Assembly (NCBI RefSeq): GCF_900112585.1
Contig: NZ_FOLY01000003.1
Location: 434,001-498,000, forward strand
From: Kushneria avicenniae
Lineage (GTDB): Bacteria; Pseudomonadota; Gammaproteobacteria; Pseudomonadales; Halomonadaceae
Reading direction: 5' to 3'
Length of the DNA stretch: 64,000 nucleotides
Shown in pieces: positions 26,578-36,420 of this stretch. The position numbers were made by a program, and so were the translations under genes. Below the pieces are notes generated by a model, which was given only the letters and a program-made list of their open reading frames with translations, was not told the origin of the DNA and did not search any database. Within the stretch, counting starts at the first letter, position 1. Each line of letters begins with the position of its first letter.

Positions 26578-27135
26578 ATGCCCGAATCTCCCCGGTATTC
26601 CCCGTCACTGACACGCTGGCAGCCGGTCGCGCTGGCCGGCATATGGCTTGAAGACCCGCTCAGAACCCTGATCATCTCACGGGACTCGCTCACCCTGCGT
26701 CTGGCCCGGCTTTTCGACGCCCCGGTCACGGTCACCGTACATGCCCAGGGCTTTGAGCGCGGTCGGCAGGATGAGCTGTCAGCCCTTGGTCTGCCGGCCG
26801 GTCAGCGCATCTGGCGTCGGGAGGTCACTCTGGAAGCCGAAGGCGAGGTGCTGGTGGCGGCCCGCTCGGTCATGGCGATCAATCACTGCCCGCCCTGGAT
26901 GAGCCGACTGGGTACCCAGGCGCTTGGCCATCAGCTCTTTGCCAGAGCCGCCCGAGCGCCGCGCAAATCGAGGGTAAAGCGTTCGCCGATCGAAATGACC
27001 CACGCCGCGCCCGGTTTTCTATCGCTGCCGGTGGTCTGGGGTCGGCGCTCCCTGTTTGCGCTGGGCACCACGCACCCGACGCTGCTGGTGCAGGAGTATT
27101 TCGTGCATGAGGCCTTTTCCAATGGCCGGTACTGA
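26578..27135 (+). CDS. ubiC: Chorismate lyase
   Basis: Protein of about 185 residues splitting chorismate into 4-hydroxybenzoate and pyruvate, the first committed step of ubiquinone synthesis. The region RIWRREVTLEAEGEVLVAARSV fits the active-site Arg segment and the C-terminal TLLVQEYFVHEAF fits the catalytic Glu segment of UbiC. The start at 26578 (MPESPRYSP) or at 26551 (nine residues longer) is undecided; GGATG precedes the former. It is followed 91 bases on by ubiA, the next enzyme of the pathway, on the same strand. Confidence 0.88.
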   Translation: MPESPRYSPSLTRWQPVALAGIWLEDPLRTLIISRDSLTLRLARLFDAPVTVTVHAQGFERGRQDELSALGLPAGQRIWRREVTLEAEGEVLVAARSVMAINHCPPWMSRLGTQALGHQLFARAARAPRKSRVKRSPIEMTHAAPGFLSLPVVWGRRSLFALGTTHPTLLVQEYFVHEAFSNGRY

Positions 27136-27226
27136 CCGGATTCGGATGCCTCGACGGCCGATCATTTCGGGTAGACTCAGGTTTTCACGCTGACATTCTC
27201 GTTTTACGCTGACTGGAGCCCCGACG

Positions 27227-28093
27227 ATGCCGTCGCCCCTCGCTCGACTCCCCGACTTCCTGCGGCTGACCCGCCTCGATCGTCCCATCGGCACCTGGCT
27301 TTTGATGTGGCCGACGCTGGCCGCGCTGTGGCTGGCCGGCGATGGCCTGCCCACGCGGCACAATCTGATCATCTTCATCGTCGGGGTCTACATCATGCGG
27401 GCGGCGGGATGCGTGATCAACGACTACGCCGATCGACACTTCGATGCCCACGTCAAGCGTACCCACGACCGGCCGCTGGCTACCGGGCGCATCAGCGAGC
27501 GCGAGGCACTGACGCTGTTTGGCGTGCTGCTGGCGATCGCCTTCGTGCTGGTGTGTCTGACCAATCTCTTTACCATCATGCTGTCGTTTGGCGCTGCGGC
27601 GCTGGCGGCCAGCTATCCGTTCATGAAGCGCTATACCCATCTGCCACAGGTGGTGCTGGGCGCGGCATTTGGCTGGAGCATCCCGATGGCCTTTGGCGCC
27701 GAGCAGGGGCATGTACCGGCCGTGGCCTGGTGGCTCTTTGTTGCCAACATCGTCTGGACGCTGGTCTACGACACCTGGTATGCGATGGTCGATCGTGACG
27801 ACGACCTGAAAATCGGCATCAAGTCGACGGCGGTGCTGTTCGGCCGTATGGATCTGATCATTCAGGGGGCACTGCAGGTATTGATGCTGATGCTGCTGGC
27901 GGTCGTGGGTCGGCTGGCCGGGCTGGACGGCTTCTACTGGGCGGCGCTGGCCGCCATCGCGATCATATTCGTGCATCAGCAGCGTCTTTGTCGCACACGC
28001 AGTCGCGAGGGCTGCTTTCAGGCCTTTTTGAACAATCACTGGGTCGGCATACTGCTCTTTGCCGGCATCGCGCTGGCCACCTGGCAGGCCTAG
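27227..28093 (+). CDS. ubiA: 4-hydroxybenzoate octaprenyltransferase
   Basis: Inner-membrane protein of 288 residues with about eight transmembrane segments that attaches the polyprenyl tail to 4-hydroxybenzoate. Both Asp-rich motifs for the prenyl diphosphate-magnesium are present: NDYADRHFDAHVKRT and DTWYAMVDRDDDLKIG. WLLMWPTLAALWLA near residue 25 is the usual first helix. TGGAGC precedes the ATG. It follows ubiC in the standard order and ends before the Pho-box region of phoB. Confidence 0.96.
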   Translation: MPSPLARLPDFLRLTRLDRPIGTWLLMWPTLAALWLAGDGLPTRHNLIIFIVGVYIMRAAGCVINDYADRHFDAHVKRTHDRPLATGRISEREALTLFGVLLAIAFVLVCLTNLFTIMLSFGAAALAASYPFMKRYTHLPQVVLGAAFGWSIPMAFGAEQGHVPAVAWWLFVANIVWTLVYDTWYAMVDRDDDLKIGIKSTAVLFGRMDLIIQGALQVLMLMLLAVVGRLAGLDGFYWAALAAIAIIFVHQQRLCRTRSREGCFQAFLNNHWVGILLFAGIALATWQA

Positions 28094-28128
28094 ACCTCTC
28101 CGAAAAGACGATGTCATACCCGCCACCC

Positions 28129-28146
28129 CTGTCATAAAGTTGTCAT
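28129..28146 (+). promoter_or_regulatory. Pho box upstream of phoB
   Basis: CTGTCATAAAGTTGTCAT matches the 18-base Pho box CTGTCATAAAACTGTCAT at 16 positions. It is about 102 bases before the phoB start, fitting autoregulation of phoBR under phosphate limitation. A further half-site ATGTCATA is at 28111-28118. Confidence 0.85.
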
Positions 28147-28247
28147 ATGAAGACGTTTGAATGACGATCACATGACGGAGCCGACGACGAAAGCCTGCGT
28201 TGATCGTCCCGGCAGTCGCCATCGCTATCCGGCAGGGGAAGCCATTC

Positions 28248-28931
28248 ATGTCCAGAACTGTTCTGATCGTCGACGACGAAGCGCCGATTCGCGAAATGAT
28301 CGCCATGGCACTCGAGATGGCCGACTTTCGAATCCTCGAGGCCGAAGAGGCCAAAACGGCCCACGAGCTGGTGGTCGACGAGCGTCCCGATCTGATTTTG
28401 CTCGACTGGATGCTGCCGGGCGTCAGCGGTATCGATCTCGCCCGCCGGCTCAAGCGGGAATCCACCACCCGCGACATCCCGATCGTGCTTTTGACCGCGC
28501 GCGGCGAGGAAGACAACAAGGTTCAGGGGCTGGAAAGCGGCGCCGACGACTACATCACCAAGCCGTTTTCACCGCGTGAGCTGATCGCCCGGCTCAAGGC
28601 CGTGCTGCGCCGCACCACGCCGGCCGGTGTCGAGGAGACGGTCGAGGTCGACGGGCTGCTGCTCGACCCGGTCAGCCATCGCGTCAGTGTTGACGGCCAG
28701 GCACTCGAGATCGGGCCAACCGAGTACCGCCTGCTGCAGTTTTTCATGACCCATCAGGAGCGCGCCTACACCCGCACCCAGCTGCTTGATCAGGTGTGGG
28801 GCGGTAACGTCTATGTCGAGGAGCGCACGGTAGATGTGCACATTCGTCGCCTGCGCAAGGTGCTGGGCGATGCCCATCAGCATCTGGTGCAGACCGTACG
28901 GGGTACCGGCTATCGCTTTTCGTCGCGGTAA
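28248..28931 (+). CDS. phoB: Phosphate regulon response regulator PhoB
   Basis: OmpR-type regulator of 227 residues. The receiver domain (about 1-120) has the acidic pair in VDDEAPI, the phosphorylated Asp in [11 protein letters not shown] and the conserved Lys in [11 protein letters not shown]. The winged-helix DNA-binding domain (about 130-225) includes [16 protein letters not shown]. The ATG at 28248 ([11 protein letters not shown]) gives the normal length. PhoR follows five bases after the stop, and a near-consensus Pho box lies upstream. Confidence 0.96.
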   Translation: MSRTVLIVDDEAPIREMIAMALEMADFRILEAEEAKTAHELVVDERPDLILLDWMLPGVSGIDLARRLKRESTTRDIPIVLLTARGEEDNKVQGLESGADDYITKPFSPRELIARLKAVLRRTTPAGVEETVEVDGLLLDPVSHRVSVDGQALEIGPTEYRLLQFFMTHQERAYTRTQLLDQVWGGNVYVEERTVDVHIRRLRKVLGDAHQHLVQTVRGTGYRFSSR

Positions 28932-28936
28932 TCGGC

Positions 28937-30238
28937 ATGCATTACTGGCTCAATGAACTCTGGCGCCTGGCCTATCTGTCTGTCTGTTTCACCATTCTGG
29001 GTATGCTGCTGGGGTATCCGGGCTGGGGACTGGCTCTGGGGCTGGCTATCCATCTCGCCTTCACCCTTCGCCATCTCAGACGGCTCTATCGCTGGCTGGA
29101 AGCGCCGGTAGAGCAGCGCCCGCCCGACGGTGAAGGCGTCTGGGGTGATCTCTTCGATCGGCTCTATCGCTATCAGAAGGGCCAGCAGCAGCTGCAAAGC
29201 CGCCTGCGCTCGGTATTGAAGCGCGTTCAGGAGTCGGCCGAATCGATGAGCGAGGGGGTCATCATGCTCGACTCGCGCGGCTGTCTGGACTGGTGGAACA
29301 GCGCCGCCGAACGCCTGACCGGACTGGATAACGGCCAGGACCGCGGGCATCACCTGACCAATTACCTGCGCGACCCGGCCTTCATCCGCTACTTTCGCCA
29401 CATGGACTACAGCGAGCCGATCACGATCAGCGCGCCTACCAACGAGGCGCGCACGCTGTCGTGTCAGATCACCCGATTTGGTGATGACGAGCGATTGCTG
29501 ATCATCCGCGATGTGACCCGCCTGCAGCGTCTGGAACAGACCCGCCGTGATTTCGTGGCCAACGTCTCCCACGAACTGCGCACGCCGCTGACGGTGCTGA
29601 CCGGCTATGTCGAGACCTGGCAGGACAACAGCGACGCGCTACCGGCTTCGTTCGGACGCGGCCTGAAGCGCATGCAGGAGCAGACCGTGCGCATGCAGCA
29701 TCTGGTCGAGGATCTTCTGACCCTCTCCCGTTTGGAAACCAGCGAGCGCCATCAGCATAACGAGCGCTCGATCGATGTGGCAGCGCTGTGCGAGCAGATT
29801 GCCGAGGACGGTCAGGAGCTCTCCGCCGGCAGCCATGAGATCACCTGTCGGCTCGAGGAAGGGCGACGCCTTTACGGTGACGTCGAGGAGCTTCGCAGCG
29901 CGCTGTCCAATCTGATCTATAACGCCGTGCGCTACACCCCCGCGGGCTGTCACATCACCATCGTCTATCGCAGCTGGGACAAGGAGGGCGCCGCCGTCGA
30001 AGTCATTGACGACGGCGAGGGGATTTCCCCCGAACATCTGCCGCGGCTGACCGAACGCTTTTACCGCGTCGACAAGAGCCGCTCGGTGGCCAGCGGCGGC
30101 ACCGGGCTGGGTCTGGCCATCGTCAAGCACGTGCTGCTGCGCCATGACGCCTGGCTCGATATCGAAAGCCGGCCCGGCGAGGGCGCCTGCTTTCGCTGCA
30201 TCTTCCCCGCCGCCCGCATGGAAAGCGCGCCGGCCTGA
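28937..30238 (+). CDS. phoR: Phosphate regulon sensor histidine kinase PhoR
   Basis: Membrane-bound kinase of 433 residues. Two hydrophobic segments lie within about residues 8-45, followed by a linker and a PAS domain (about 95-190, SEGVIMLDSRGCLDWWN). The phosphorylated His is in VSHELRTPLTVLTGY. The ATPase domain has NLIYNAVRYTP, DDGEGI and GTGLGLAIVKH. It phosphorylates or dephosphorylates PhoB depending on phosphate status signalled via PstS-ABC and PhoU. The gene follows phoB by five bases; phoU lies farther on, on the other strand. Confidence 0.96.
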   Translation: MHYWLNELWRLAYLSVCFTILGMLLGYPGWGLALGLAIHLAFTLRHLRRLYRWLEAPVEQRPPDGEGVWGDLFDRLYRYQKGQQQLQSRLRSVLKRVQESAESMSEGVIMLDSRGCLDWWNSAAERLTGLDNGQDRGHHLTNYLRDPAFIRYFRHMDYSEPITISAPTNEARTLSCQITRFGDDERLLIIRDVTRLQRLEQTRRDFVANVSHELRTPLTVLTGYVETWQDNSDALPASFGRGLKRMQEQTVRMQHLVEDLLTLSRLETSERHQHNERSIDVAALCEQIAEDGQELSAGSHEITCRLEEGRRLYGDVEELRSALSNLIYNAVRYTPAGCHITIVYRSWDKEGAAVEVIDDGEGISPEHLPRLTERFYRVDKSRSVASGGTGLGLAIVKHVLLRHDAWLDIESRPGEGACFRCIFPAARMESAPA

Positions 30239-30317
30239 CGTGTCGGCGCTTCATGTCACAGGTCGCTGTCGCCTCCGGCGCCCGTCACTTCAAGCCCCTG
30301 GTTACTGAGAAAAGCCG

Positions 30318-31289
30318 TTACTGACGAACGGTGCGAACGTCGCCCAGACCGTGATACCGCTCGATCAGCGCCAGCAGAATGGCCTGGCTCTCGATATCCA
30401 CGTTGCCGCGGGTATCAGCCGGGCGGAAATGCATCTGAAAGGCCCCCAGCGCCTTGCGGGTGGGGTCATCGAATGTGCCGGTGACGCTCACCGGATAGCC
30501 CCAGATGCCCAGCGCGCGCTGCAGCTGCGACATGGACAGCGGTGAGGCGCTCAGCTCGCGCTGATAGCGCGTAACGACATGGCGCTCGGGCCAGGCGCCC
30601 ACGCCGGCCTCGTAAAGCCGCTGCCAGGGAAAGAACGGGCCCGGATCGACCTTTCGCCCCGGCGCGATATCGCTGTGGCCCAGCACGTTTTCCGGTGCGA
30701 TGTCGTAGCGGTTGACGATGTCACGGGTCAGGGCACTGACCAGCTCGATCTGAGCGCGAGAGTAGGGGTCCCACACCAGACCGTCGGGCGAGGAGTAGTA
30801 ACCTCGATTGACGATCTCGATGCCGATCGAGGTGTCGTTGAGATTGACGCGATCGGCCCAGGCGCTCACGCCGGCATGCCAGGCCCTTTTGTTTTCATCC
30901 ACCAGCTGCATGACCACCGGCTGGTTCTGGAACTCGCCGGGCGTGGCCGTGACCAGATAGTGAGCGCTGACGCTGCCGCCGGTCAGGGCCCGGAAGGCGG
31001 CCGCATCGTCCCCGCCGGTATAGTGCAGGATCAGATAGCGAATGCGCTGGTTCTGACCGTTTGAGGACACCGAGTGATCCACCCGATAACCGCTGCGGCG
31101 CTCGAGTGCCGCCCCTTGTGCCGCGCTGTAGCGCCGGGGTGGGGTCGTGTCGTCAATCACCGGCACATTGCTGAAGATGCGATCGATGGCATCGGTATCA
31201 ACCACCGGTGTCGGCGCCGGCGAGGGCGTCGAGACACAGCCGGCCAGCAGCAGGGCCAGCACCGCGCCGACGAGGGGAAGTTTTGACAT
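30318..31289 (-). CDS. N-acetylmuramoyl-L-alanine amidase, AmiD-like lipoprotein
   Basis: Lipoprotein of about 323 residues. Start MSKLPLVGAVLALLLAGCVS carries a lipobox LAGC. The zinc amidase_2 domain has ligands in LHYTGG, WHAG and HSDIAPGRKVDPG. It cuts the bond between MurNAc and the peptide of peptidoglycan fragments or anhydro-muropeptides. A C-terminal peptidoglycan-binding domain is seen in SMSQLQRALGIWGY and DDPTRKALGAFQMHFRP. This layout is that of periplasmic AmiD rather than cytosolic AmpD. It ends convergently with phoR. Confidence 0.85.
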   Translation of the reverse strand: MSKLPLVGAVLALLLAGCVSTPSPAPTPVVDTDAIDRIFSNVPVIDDTTPPRRYSAAQGAALERRSGYRVDHSVSSNGQNQRIRYLILHYTGGDDAAAFRALTGGSVSAHYLVTATPGEFQNQPVVMQLVDENKRAWHAGVSAWADRVNLNDTSIGIEIVNRGYYSSPDGLVWDPYSRAQIELVSALTRDIVNRYDIAPENVLGHSDIAPGRKVDPGPFFPWQRLYEAGVGAWPERHVVTRYQRELSASPLSMSQLQRALGIWGYPVSVTGTFDDPTRKALGAFQMHFRPADTRGNVDIESQAILLALIERYHGLGDVRTVRQ

Positions 31290-31450
31290 GCAGGGTTCCA
31301 TCGTGACGGTGATCAGGGTCCATGAGACGCCATACGACACGGGTCACCGTACGGACGCGCAGACACGCTTCGTATCATGAGTTACGCGGGGTTACAAGCC
31401 CGCACGGTGACGTCGAACGCCATCCGGTTACCGACTCGAGACCAGAATGA

Positions 31451-32191
31451 CTAGCGCGCCGCCTGTCCGGCTGGGGGCAGCGCCATGTAGTGCCGGCGCC
31501 ACATCATGACGCCGGCGGCCACGGCGGCCGGCATGACCAGCAGATTGACGATCGGAATCCAGATCAGGGCCGAGACCACGCCGCCGAAGGTTAGGGTCGG
31601 CCACCAGCGCGCGCTCAGACGCTTTTTCATGTCGGGGAAGCTCACCCCGTTGTTGTCCATCGGATAGTCCAGATACTGGATCGACATGCTCCAGATGGAA
31701 AACAGCGCCCAGCACAGCGGCGCGGCCAGATGCAGCACCGGCACGAATCCGATCAGCAGCAGCAGCAGTACCCGCGGTGCCATCCAGGCCAGCTTTTGAA
31801 GTTCGCGCTTGAGACTGTCCACGCCCTGACGCCACAGGGAGCGATCATCGATACTCTCCTGCTGACCGGACAGGCGCTTTTCAACGTTTTCGGCCAGAAA
31901 GCCGTAAAAGGGTGAGGCGATCAGATTGGCCAGCACCGTAAAGGTAAAGGCCAGCACGATGATCAGACACAGGACCACCAGCGGCCAGATCAACCATTCA
32001 AGCCACTCGAGCCAGCCGGGGATACTGGCCATCCAGTAATTGACCCAGCCCGAAAAGCGCTGGATCACCAGCGTGAACAGCAGCGCGTAGATGGCCAGAT
32101 TGGCCAGCAGCGGTATCACGACATAACGTCGAAGCCCGGGCGAGAGCACCATGGAGAACCCGCGCCCCAGCGCAGAGACGGCATACACCAT
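31451..32191 (-). CDS. cysZ: Sulfate transporter CysZ
   Basis: Inner-membrane protein of 246 residues (EI24 family). Four or more long hydrophobic segments are interrupted by a hydrophilic loop with SPFYGFLAENVEKRLSG, a conserved CysZ element. YLDYPMDNNGVSFPDMKKRL is another family mark. CysZ imports sulfate for cysteine synthesis. It is a single gene between the amidase and phoU, with no other cys genes in the window. Confidence 0.9.
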   Translation of the reverse strand: MVYAVSALGRGFSMVLSPGLRRYVVIPLLANLAIYALLFTLVIQRFSGWVNYWMASIPGWLEWLEWLIWPLVVLCLIIVLAFTFTVLANLIASPFYGFLAENVEKRLSGQQESIDDRSLWRQGVDSLKRELQKLAWMAPRVLLLLLIGFVPVLHLAAPLCWALFSIWSMSIQYLDYPMDNNGVSFPDMKKRLSARWWPTLTFGGVVSALIWIPIVNLLVMPAAVAAGVMMWRRHYMALPPAGQAAR

Positions 32192-32293
32192 TGAAGGATT
32201 ATCCAGTCGTCAAAAGGAGGTGGGCAGGCAGATTACCACACCCGCCGGCCGTCACGGAGAGGGCCGGCCAGCAGGCAGGGAAGGGGCATGAGC

Positions 32294-33019
32294 TTACGCG
32301 TTCGGGGTGCTGTCCTGCTGCGGCTGAGCGCTGTTTGAATGGCGAATATCCTCGCCTTCGACCAGATAGACCACGGATTCGGCCAGGTTGTCGGCATGAT
32401 CGCCGATCCGCTCGAGCGAGCGCAGAATCCAGATGACGTTGAGCACCGAGCTGATCGAGCGCGGGTCCTCCATCATGAAGGTCACCAGCGAGCGCATGGC
32501 GGTCTGATAGTCCTGATCGACGATCTCGTCCTCGCCCAGCACTTCCCGCGCGAGGCTGACGTCCATGCGGGCAAAGGCGGTCAGGGCCTGACGGACCATG
32601 TCACGCACGCGGGTGCTGATATGGCGGATCTCGGTAAAGCCGCGGCTGGTCTGGCCCTCCTCGATCAGACTCAGGGCGTGACGGGCAATCTTGTTGGCCT
32701 CGTCGCCCATGCGCTCCAGATCGGACGTGGCGCGGGTGACCGCCATGACCAGGCGCAGATCGGAGGCCGTGGGCTGGCGACGCGCCAGAATGTGGGTGCA
32801 CTCATCGTCGATTTCGAGCTGGAAATCGTTGATCTCCCGGTCACGGTTGCGCACCTGCTCGGCGGCGTCGAAATCGCCCTCCATCAGGGCCGCGATGACC
32901 TCATTGAGCTGACGCTCTACCAGTCCCCCCATCGCCAGCAGCTGGGTCTTGAGCGACTCCAGCTCCTGGTTGAACTGACGCGAGATATGCTGGCTATGAG
33001 GGTCGTTGGTAATGTCCAT
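32294..33019 (-). CDS. phoU: Phosphate transport regulator PhoU
   Basis: All-helical cytosolic protein of 241 residues made of two similar three-helix repeats with metal-binding acidic motifs, e.g. NDFQLEIDDECTHILARRQP and ERIGDHADNLAE in the second repeat. PhoU keeps PhoR in phosphatase mode when phosphate is ample and restrains the Pst transporter. Here it is separated from phoBR by the amidase and cysZ on the other strand, and no pst genes are in the window. Confidence 0.95.
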   Translation of the reverse strand: MDITNDPHSQHISRQFNQELESLKTQLLAMGGLVERQLNEVIAALMEGDFDAAEQVRNRDREINDFQLEIDDECTHILARRQPTASDLRLVMAVTRATSDLERMGDEANKIARHALSLIEEGQTSRGFTEIRHISTRVRDMVRQALTAFARMDVSLAREVLGEDEIVDQDYQTAMRSLVTFMMEDPRSISSVLNVIWILRSLERIGDHADNLAESVVYLVEGEDIRHSNSAQPQQDSTPNA

Positions 33020-33152
33020 GGTGAACTCCGTTCACGGATCAGGGGCACTGCGCGGCAGCGACATGTTGGCACAAGGATCGCGCAGCAGTCATGACACTTT
33101 GATGACACCGGCTTCGGAACATCGCTTACGAGTGCGCCCCTGTCAGCGGGCG

Positions 33153-35351
33153 TTACCCCAGCGGCACCAGTTTGGCAAAGCCCAGCACCAGCCACTTGTC
33201 GCCCTCATCCTCGAAGCTGATCTGCACCCGGGCGCGCTGGCCCTGACCCTCGGCGTTGATCACCACGCCTTCCCCGAAGACCGGATGGCTGACGCGCTGG
33301 CCCAGCGACAGGCTCGGCAGCGCATCCCCCCCGTCGACCTGCTCCTGACGCGGCGACGATTCACGCGAGGTGACCGGCCGCGAAATCTGACCTCGCAGTC
33401 GCACCTCCTCGACCAGCGTCTCGGGCAGCTCGCGCAGAAAGCGCGACGGCCGCTGGAAGGTCTCCTTGCCGTGCAGGCGGCGCGATTCGGCGTGGGTCAG
33501 ATAGAGCTTCTCCATCGCACGTGTGACGCCGACGTAGCAGAGCCGGCGCTCTTCCTCGAGACGCCCCGGCTCCTCCAGCGACATCTTGTGCGGAAAGAGC
33601 CCCTCCTCCATGCCGGCCACGAATACGACCGGAAACTCGAGCCCCTTGGCCGAATGCAGCGTCATCATCTGGACGGCATCCTCGAACTCGTCGGCTTCGT
33701 GCTCGCCGGAATTGAGCGCCGCTTCTGCCAGGAAGGTGCCCAGCGAGTCATCCTCGCCATCGTTGACCGGGCTGAAGGGGTCCCCCTGGGTATAGGCCTT
33801 CGCCGCGCTGACCAGCTCTTCCAGGTTCTCGACCCGCGCCTGGCCCTTTTCGCCCTTCTCGGCGCGGTGATGCTCGATCAGCCCGGTCCGAGCGATGACA
33901 TGATCAATCATTTCGTGCAGCGCCATCCCGGCGGTGTCATTGTCGAGCTGATCAATCAGGTTGCTGAAGGTGGTCACGCTGGAGGCGGCCCGCCCCTTCA
34001 AAAGCCCTTTCGACGGCGCGTCGTTGAGGGCCTGCCACAACGATACGCCCTGATCGCGGGCCCAGGCGCGCAGCAGTTCAACGCTGCGGGTGCCAATGCC
34101 GCGCGCCGGCACGTTGATGACGCGCTCCAGCGAGGCATCGTCATCGCGCGAGACCAGAAGCCTCAGATAGGCCAGCGCGTTCTTGATCTCGAGGCGTTCA
34201 TAAAAGCGCTGCCCCCCATAGATGCGATAAGGCACACCCTGGCGGATCAGCGCCTCCTCCAGCACCCGCGACTGGGCATTGGAACGATAGAGAATCGCGA
34301 TGTCACGGCGGGCACGATCCTTCTCGCGTACCTGAGCACTGATGCTATCGACGATAAAGCGCGCTTCATCCAGATCGTTGAAGCCGCCGTAAAGGGAAAT
34401 CTTCTCGCCCTGATCAACGTCGGTCCACAAATCCTTGCCCATACGCCCGCTGTTGTGGCGAATAAGGGCGTTGGCGGCCTCCAGGATGGCGCTGGTCGAG
34501 CGGTAGTTGCGCTCCAGACGCACCACGCGTGTATCGTGGAACTCGTCACGGAAGCGGGCCAGGTTCTCGACCTTCGCCCCGCGCCAGCCGTAGATCGATT
34601 GGTCGTCATCGCCCACGGCGGTCAGGCAGGCGCGATCACCAGCCAGCAGCCTCAGCCAGGCATACTGCAGCGTGTTGGTATCCTGAAACTCATCGACCAG
34701 CAGGTGCTGAAAGCGCTCGCGGTAGTGCTGCAGAAGGCGCTCGTTGTCGCGCAACAGCTCCAGTGCCCGCAGCAGCAGCTCGCCGAAATCCACCAGCCCG
34801 CCGCGCTCGCAGGCGAGATGATACAGCTCGTAGAGCTCGATCATCTGCTGCATGTAGGCGTCACCGTGGGCATCCATATCGCCCGGGCGCAGGCCTTCCT
34901 CCTTGCAGCCGCCGATGAAGTACTGCACCTGTTTGGGCGGGTAGCGCTCATCGTCGATGTTGTGATCGCGCAGCAGCCGCTTGACCAGCCGGAGCTGGTC
35001 GTCGCTGTCGATGATCTGAAAGTGCTCGGCAAGACCGGCGTCCTGCCAGTGGGTGCGCAAAAGCCGATGGGCGATGGAGTGGAAAGTGCCGACCCACATG
35101 CCGCGCGGCGAGACCTTTAAAAGCGTCTCCAGTCGCGAGCGCATCTCGCGGGCGGCCTTGTTGGTAAAGGTCACGGCCAGGATCGACCAGGGCGACAGGC
35201 CATCGACCTCCATCAGCCAGGCAATGCGGTGCACCAGCACCCGGGTCTTGCCGGAGCCGGCGCCCGCCAGCACCAGCATGTTGCCCTGGGGGGCGCCGAC
35301 CGCGTCGCGCTGATCGGAGTTGAGCGAATCGAGTAGCGCAGAGGCGTCCAT
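33153..35351 (-). CDS. uvrD: DNA helicase II (UvrD)
   Basis: Superfamily 1 helicase of 732 residues for nucleotide excision and mismatch repair. NMLVLAGAGSGKTRVLVHRI is the Walker A motif, FTNKAAREMRSRLE motif Ia, VDEFQDTNTLQYAW motif II, GDDDQSIYGWRGA motif III, and MTLHSAKGLEFPVVF and YVGVTRAMEKLYLTHA later motifs. The C-terminus has the Tudor-like tail (SLGQRVSHPVFGEGVVI). Length and order are normal. Confidence 0.96.
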   Translation of the reverse strand: MDASALLDSLNSDQRDAVGAPQGNMLVLAGAGSGKTRVLVHRIAWLMEVDGLSPWSILAVTFTNKAAREMRSRLETLLKVSPRGMWVGTFHSIAHRLLRTHWQDAGLAEHFQIIDSDDQLRLVKRLLRDHNIDDERYPPKQVQYFIGGCKEEGLRPGDMDAHGDAYMQQMIELYELYHLACERGGLVDFGELLLRALELLRDNERLLQHYRERFQHLLVDEFQDTNTLQYAWLRLLAGDRACLTAVGDDDQSIYGWRGAKVENLARFRDEFHDTRVVRLERNYRSTSAILEAANALIRHNSGRMGKDLWTDVDQGEKISLYGGFNDLDEARFIVDSISAQVREKDRARRDIAILYRSNAQSRVLEEALIRQGVPYRIYGGQRFYERLEIKNALAYLRLLVSRDDDASLERVINVPARGIGTRSVELLRAWARDQGVSLWQALNDAPSKGLLKGRAASSVTTFSNLIDQLDNDTAGMALHEMIDHVIARTGLIEHHRAEKGEKGQARVENLEELVSAAKAYTQGDPFSPVNDGEDDSLGTFLAEAALNSGEHEADEFEDAVQMMTLHSAKGLEFPVVFVAGMEEGLFPHKMSLEEPGRLEEERRLCYVGVTRAMEKLYLTHAESRRLHGKETFQRPSRFLRELPETLVEEVRLRGQISRPVTSRESSPRQEQVDGGDALPSLSLGQRVSHPVFGEGVVINAEGQGQRARVQISFEDEGDKWLVLGFAKLVPLG

Positions 35352-35465
35352 GAAATCAGATACCCTGGAAATCGGCCGGAACGGGCCTGAAAGAAGAGAT
35401 CAAAAAGGAGCCTCTACCCTAGCATATCCGGCACCAATGGTCCCTCTCCCGGCATCGTCCGGGGC

Positions 35466-36377
35466 CTATTGGTCGTCGGTCTTGCCACGGGGACGAGCGC
35501 TTTCCTGACGGGCACGATCAAAGGGGTCGGGGCGTGCCGTACGCAGTGGATCAAGGCTGCGCTTGACCGCCACCAGATGCTCGGCCAGCTGTGGGCCACG
35601 GGTCTTGGCCACGCCAACGGCGAGAATATCGATCACCACCAGATGCGCGATGCGCGAGCTCATGGGCCGATAGACTTCGCTGTCCTCGAACACATCGATA
35701 TAAAGCCCGATGGTGCACTTCTCGGCCAGCGGTGAATCCGCCGGACACAAGCCAATGACCGTGGCGCCATGAGACAGGGCGATATCCACGCTCGAGAGCA
35801 GCGAGCTGGAACGTCCGGTCTGGGAGATGGCCACCACCACGTCATGCTCTCCCAGGGTCACCGCCGACATGTGCTGCATGTGCGGATCGGAGTAGGCGGC
35901 AGTGGAGATGCGCAGACGAAAGAACTTGTGCTGGGCGTCAATGGCCACCGCGCCGGAGGCACCATAGCCGTAGAATTCAACCCGGCTGGCATCTGAAAGC
36001 GCATTGATGGCGCGGGTCATGCTGGTGGCATCGATGCGATCGCGCACGCCCAGCAGCGTGCCCACGGTGGAGTCAAAGATCCCGCGGGAAAACTCTGCCA
36101 CGCTGTCGGTTTCGTTCATCGAAAATTCCGAGAACTGCTCGCCGGTCGCCAGTGTCTGCGCCAGCTTGAGCTTGAAATCCTGATAGCCCGTGCAGTCGAT
36201 GGCGCGACAGAACCGGATCACCGTGGGTTCGCTGACCCCGACCCGTGCCGCCAGCGCGGCCAGCGGCAAATGAATGACTTCATCGGCATTGCGCAGTACA
36301 AAACGGGCCACCTTCTGTTCGGATCGGCGAAAGGCCGGCAGCCGGGCGCGAAGGTCATCGAAAAGCGTGACGCTCAA
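35466..36377 (-). CDS. hexR: HexR-type RpiR/MurR transcriptional regulator
   Basis: Protein of 303 residues. An N-terminal RpiR helix-turn-helix (LPAFRRSEQKVARFVL, GVSEPTVIRFCRAIDC) is followed by a SIS sugar-phosphate-binding domain (about 115-260) with VEFYGYGASGAVAIDAQHKF and VVVAISQTGRSSSL. HexR senses 2-keto-3-deoxy-6-phosphogluconate and represses Entner-Doudoroff genes. The start is TTG (36375-36377), with GAGGA at a good distance and no internal ATG that fits. The C-terminus has an unusual Arg/Asp-rich tail. Targets (zwf, edd, gap) are not in the window. Confidence 0.88.
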   Translation of the reverse strand: MSVTLFDDLRARLPAFRRSEQKVARFVLRNADEVIHLPLAALAARVGVSEPTVIRFCRAIDCTGYQDFKLKLAQTLATGEQFSEFSMNETDSVAEFSRGIFDSTVGTLLGVRDRIDATSMTRAINALSDASRVEFYGYGASGAVAIDAQHKFFRLRISTAAYSDPHMQHMSAVTLGEHDVVVAISQTGRSSSLLSSVDIALSHGATVIGLCPADSPLAEKCTIGLYIDVFEDSEVYRPMSSRIAHLVVIDILAVGVAKTRGPQLAEHLVAVKRSLDPLRTARPDPFDRARQESARPRGKTDDQ

Positions 36378-36420
36378 GGTGCATCCTCTGTGCTGGTTGA
36401 CGCACGCTCTTTGTTGCGGT

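Noticed and set aside
33006-35120. 704-codon open frame on the plus strand opposite uvrD
   Set aside because: It mirrors uvrD; the minus-strand frame has all helicase motifs, so this is a GC-bias artefact.
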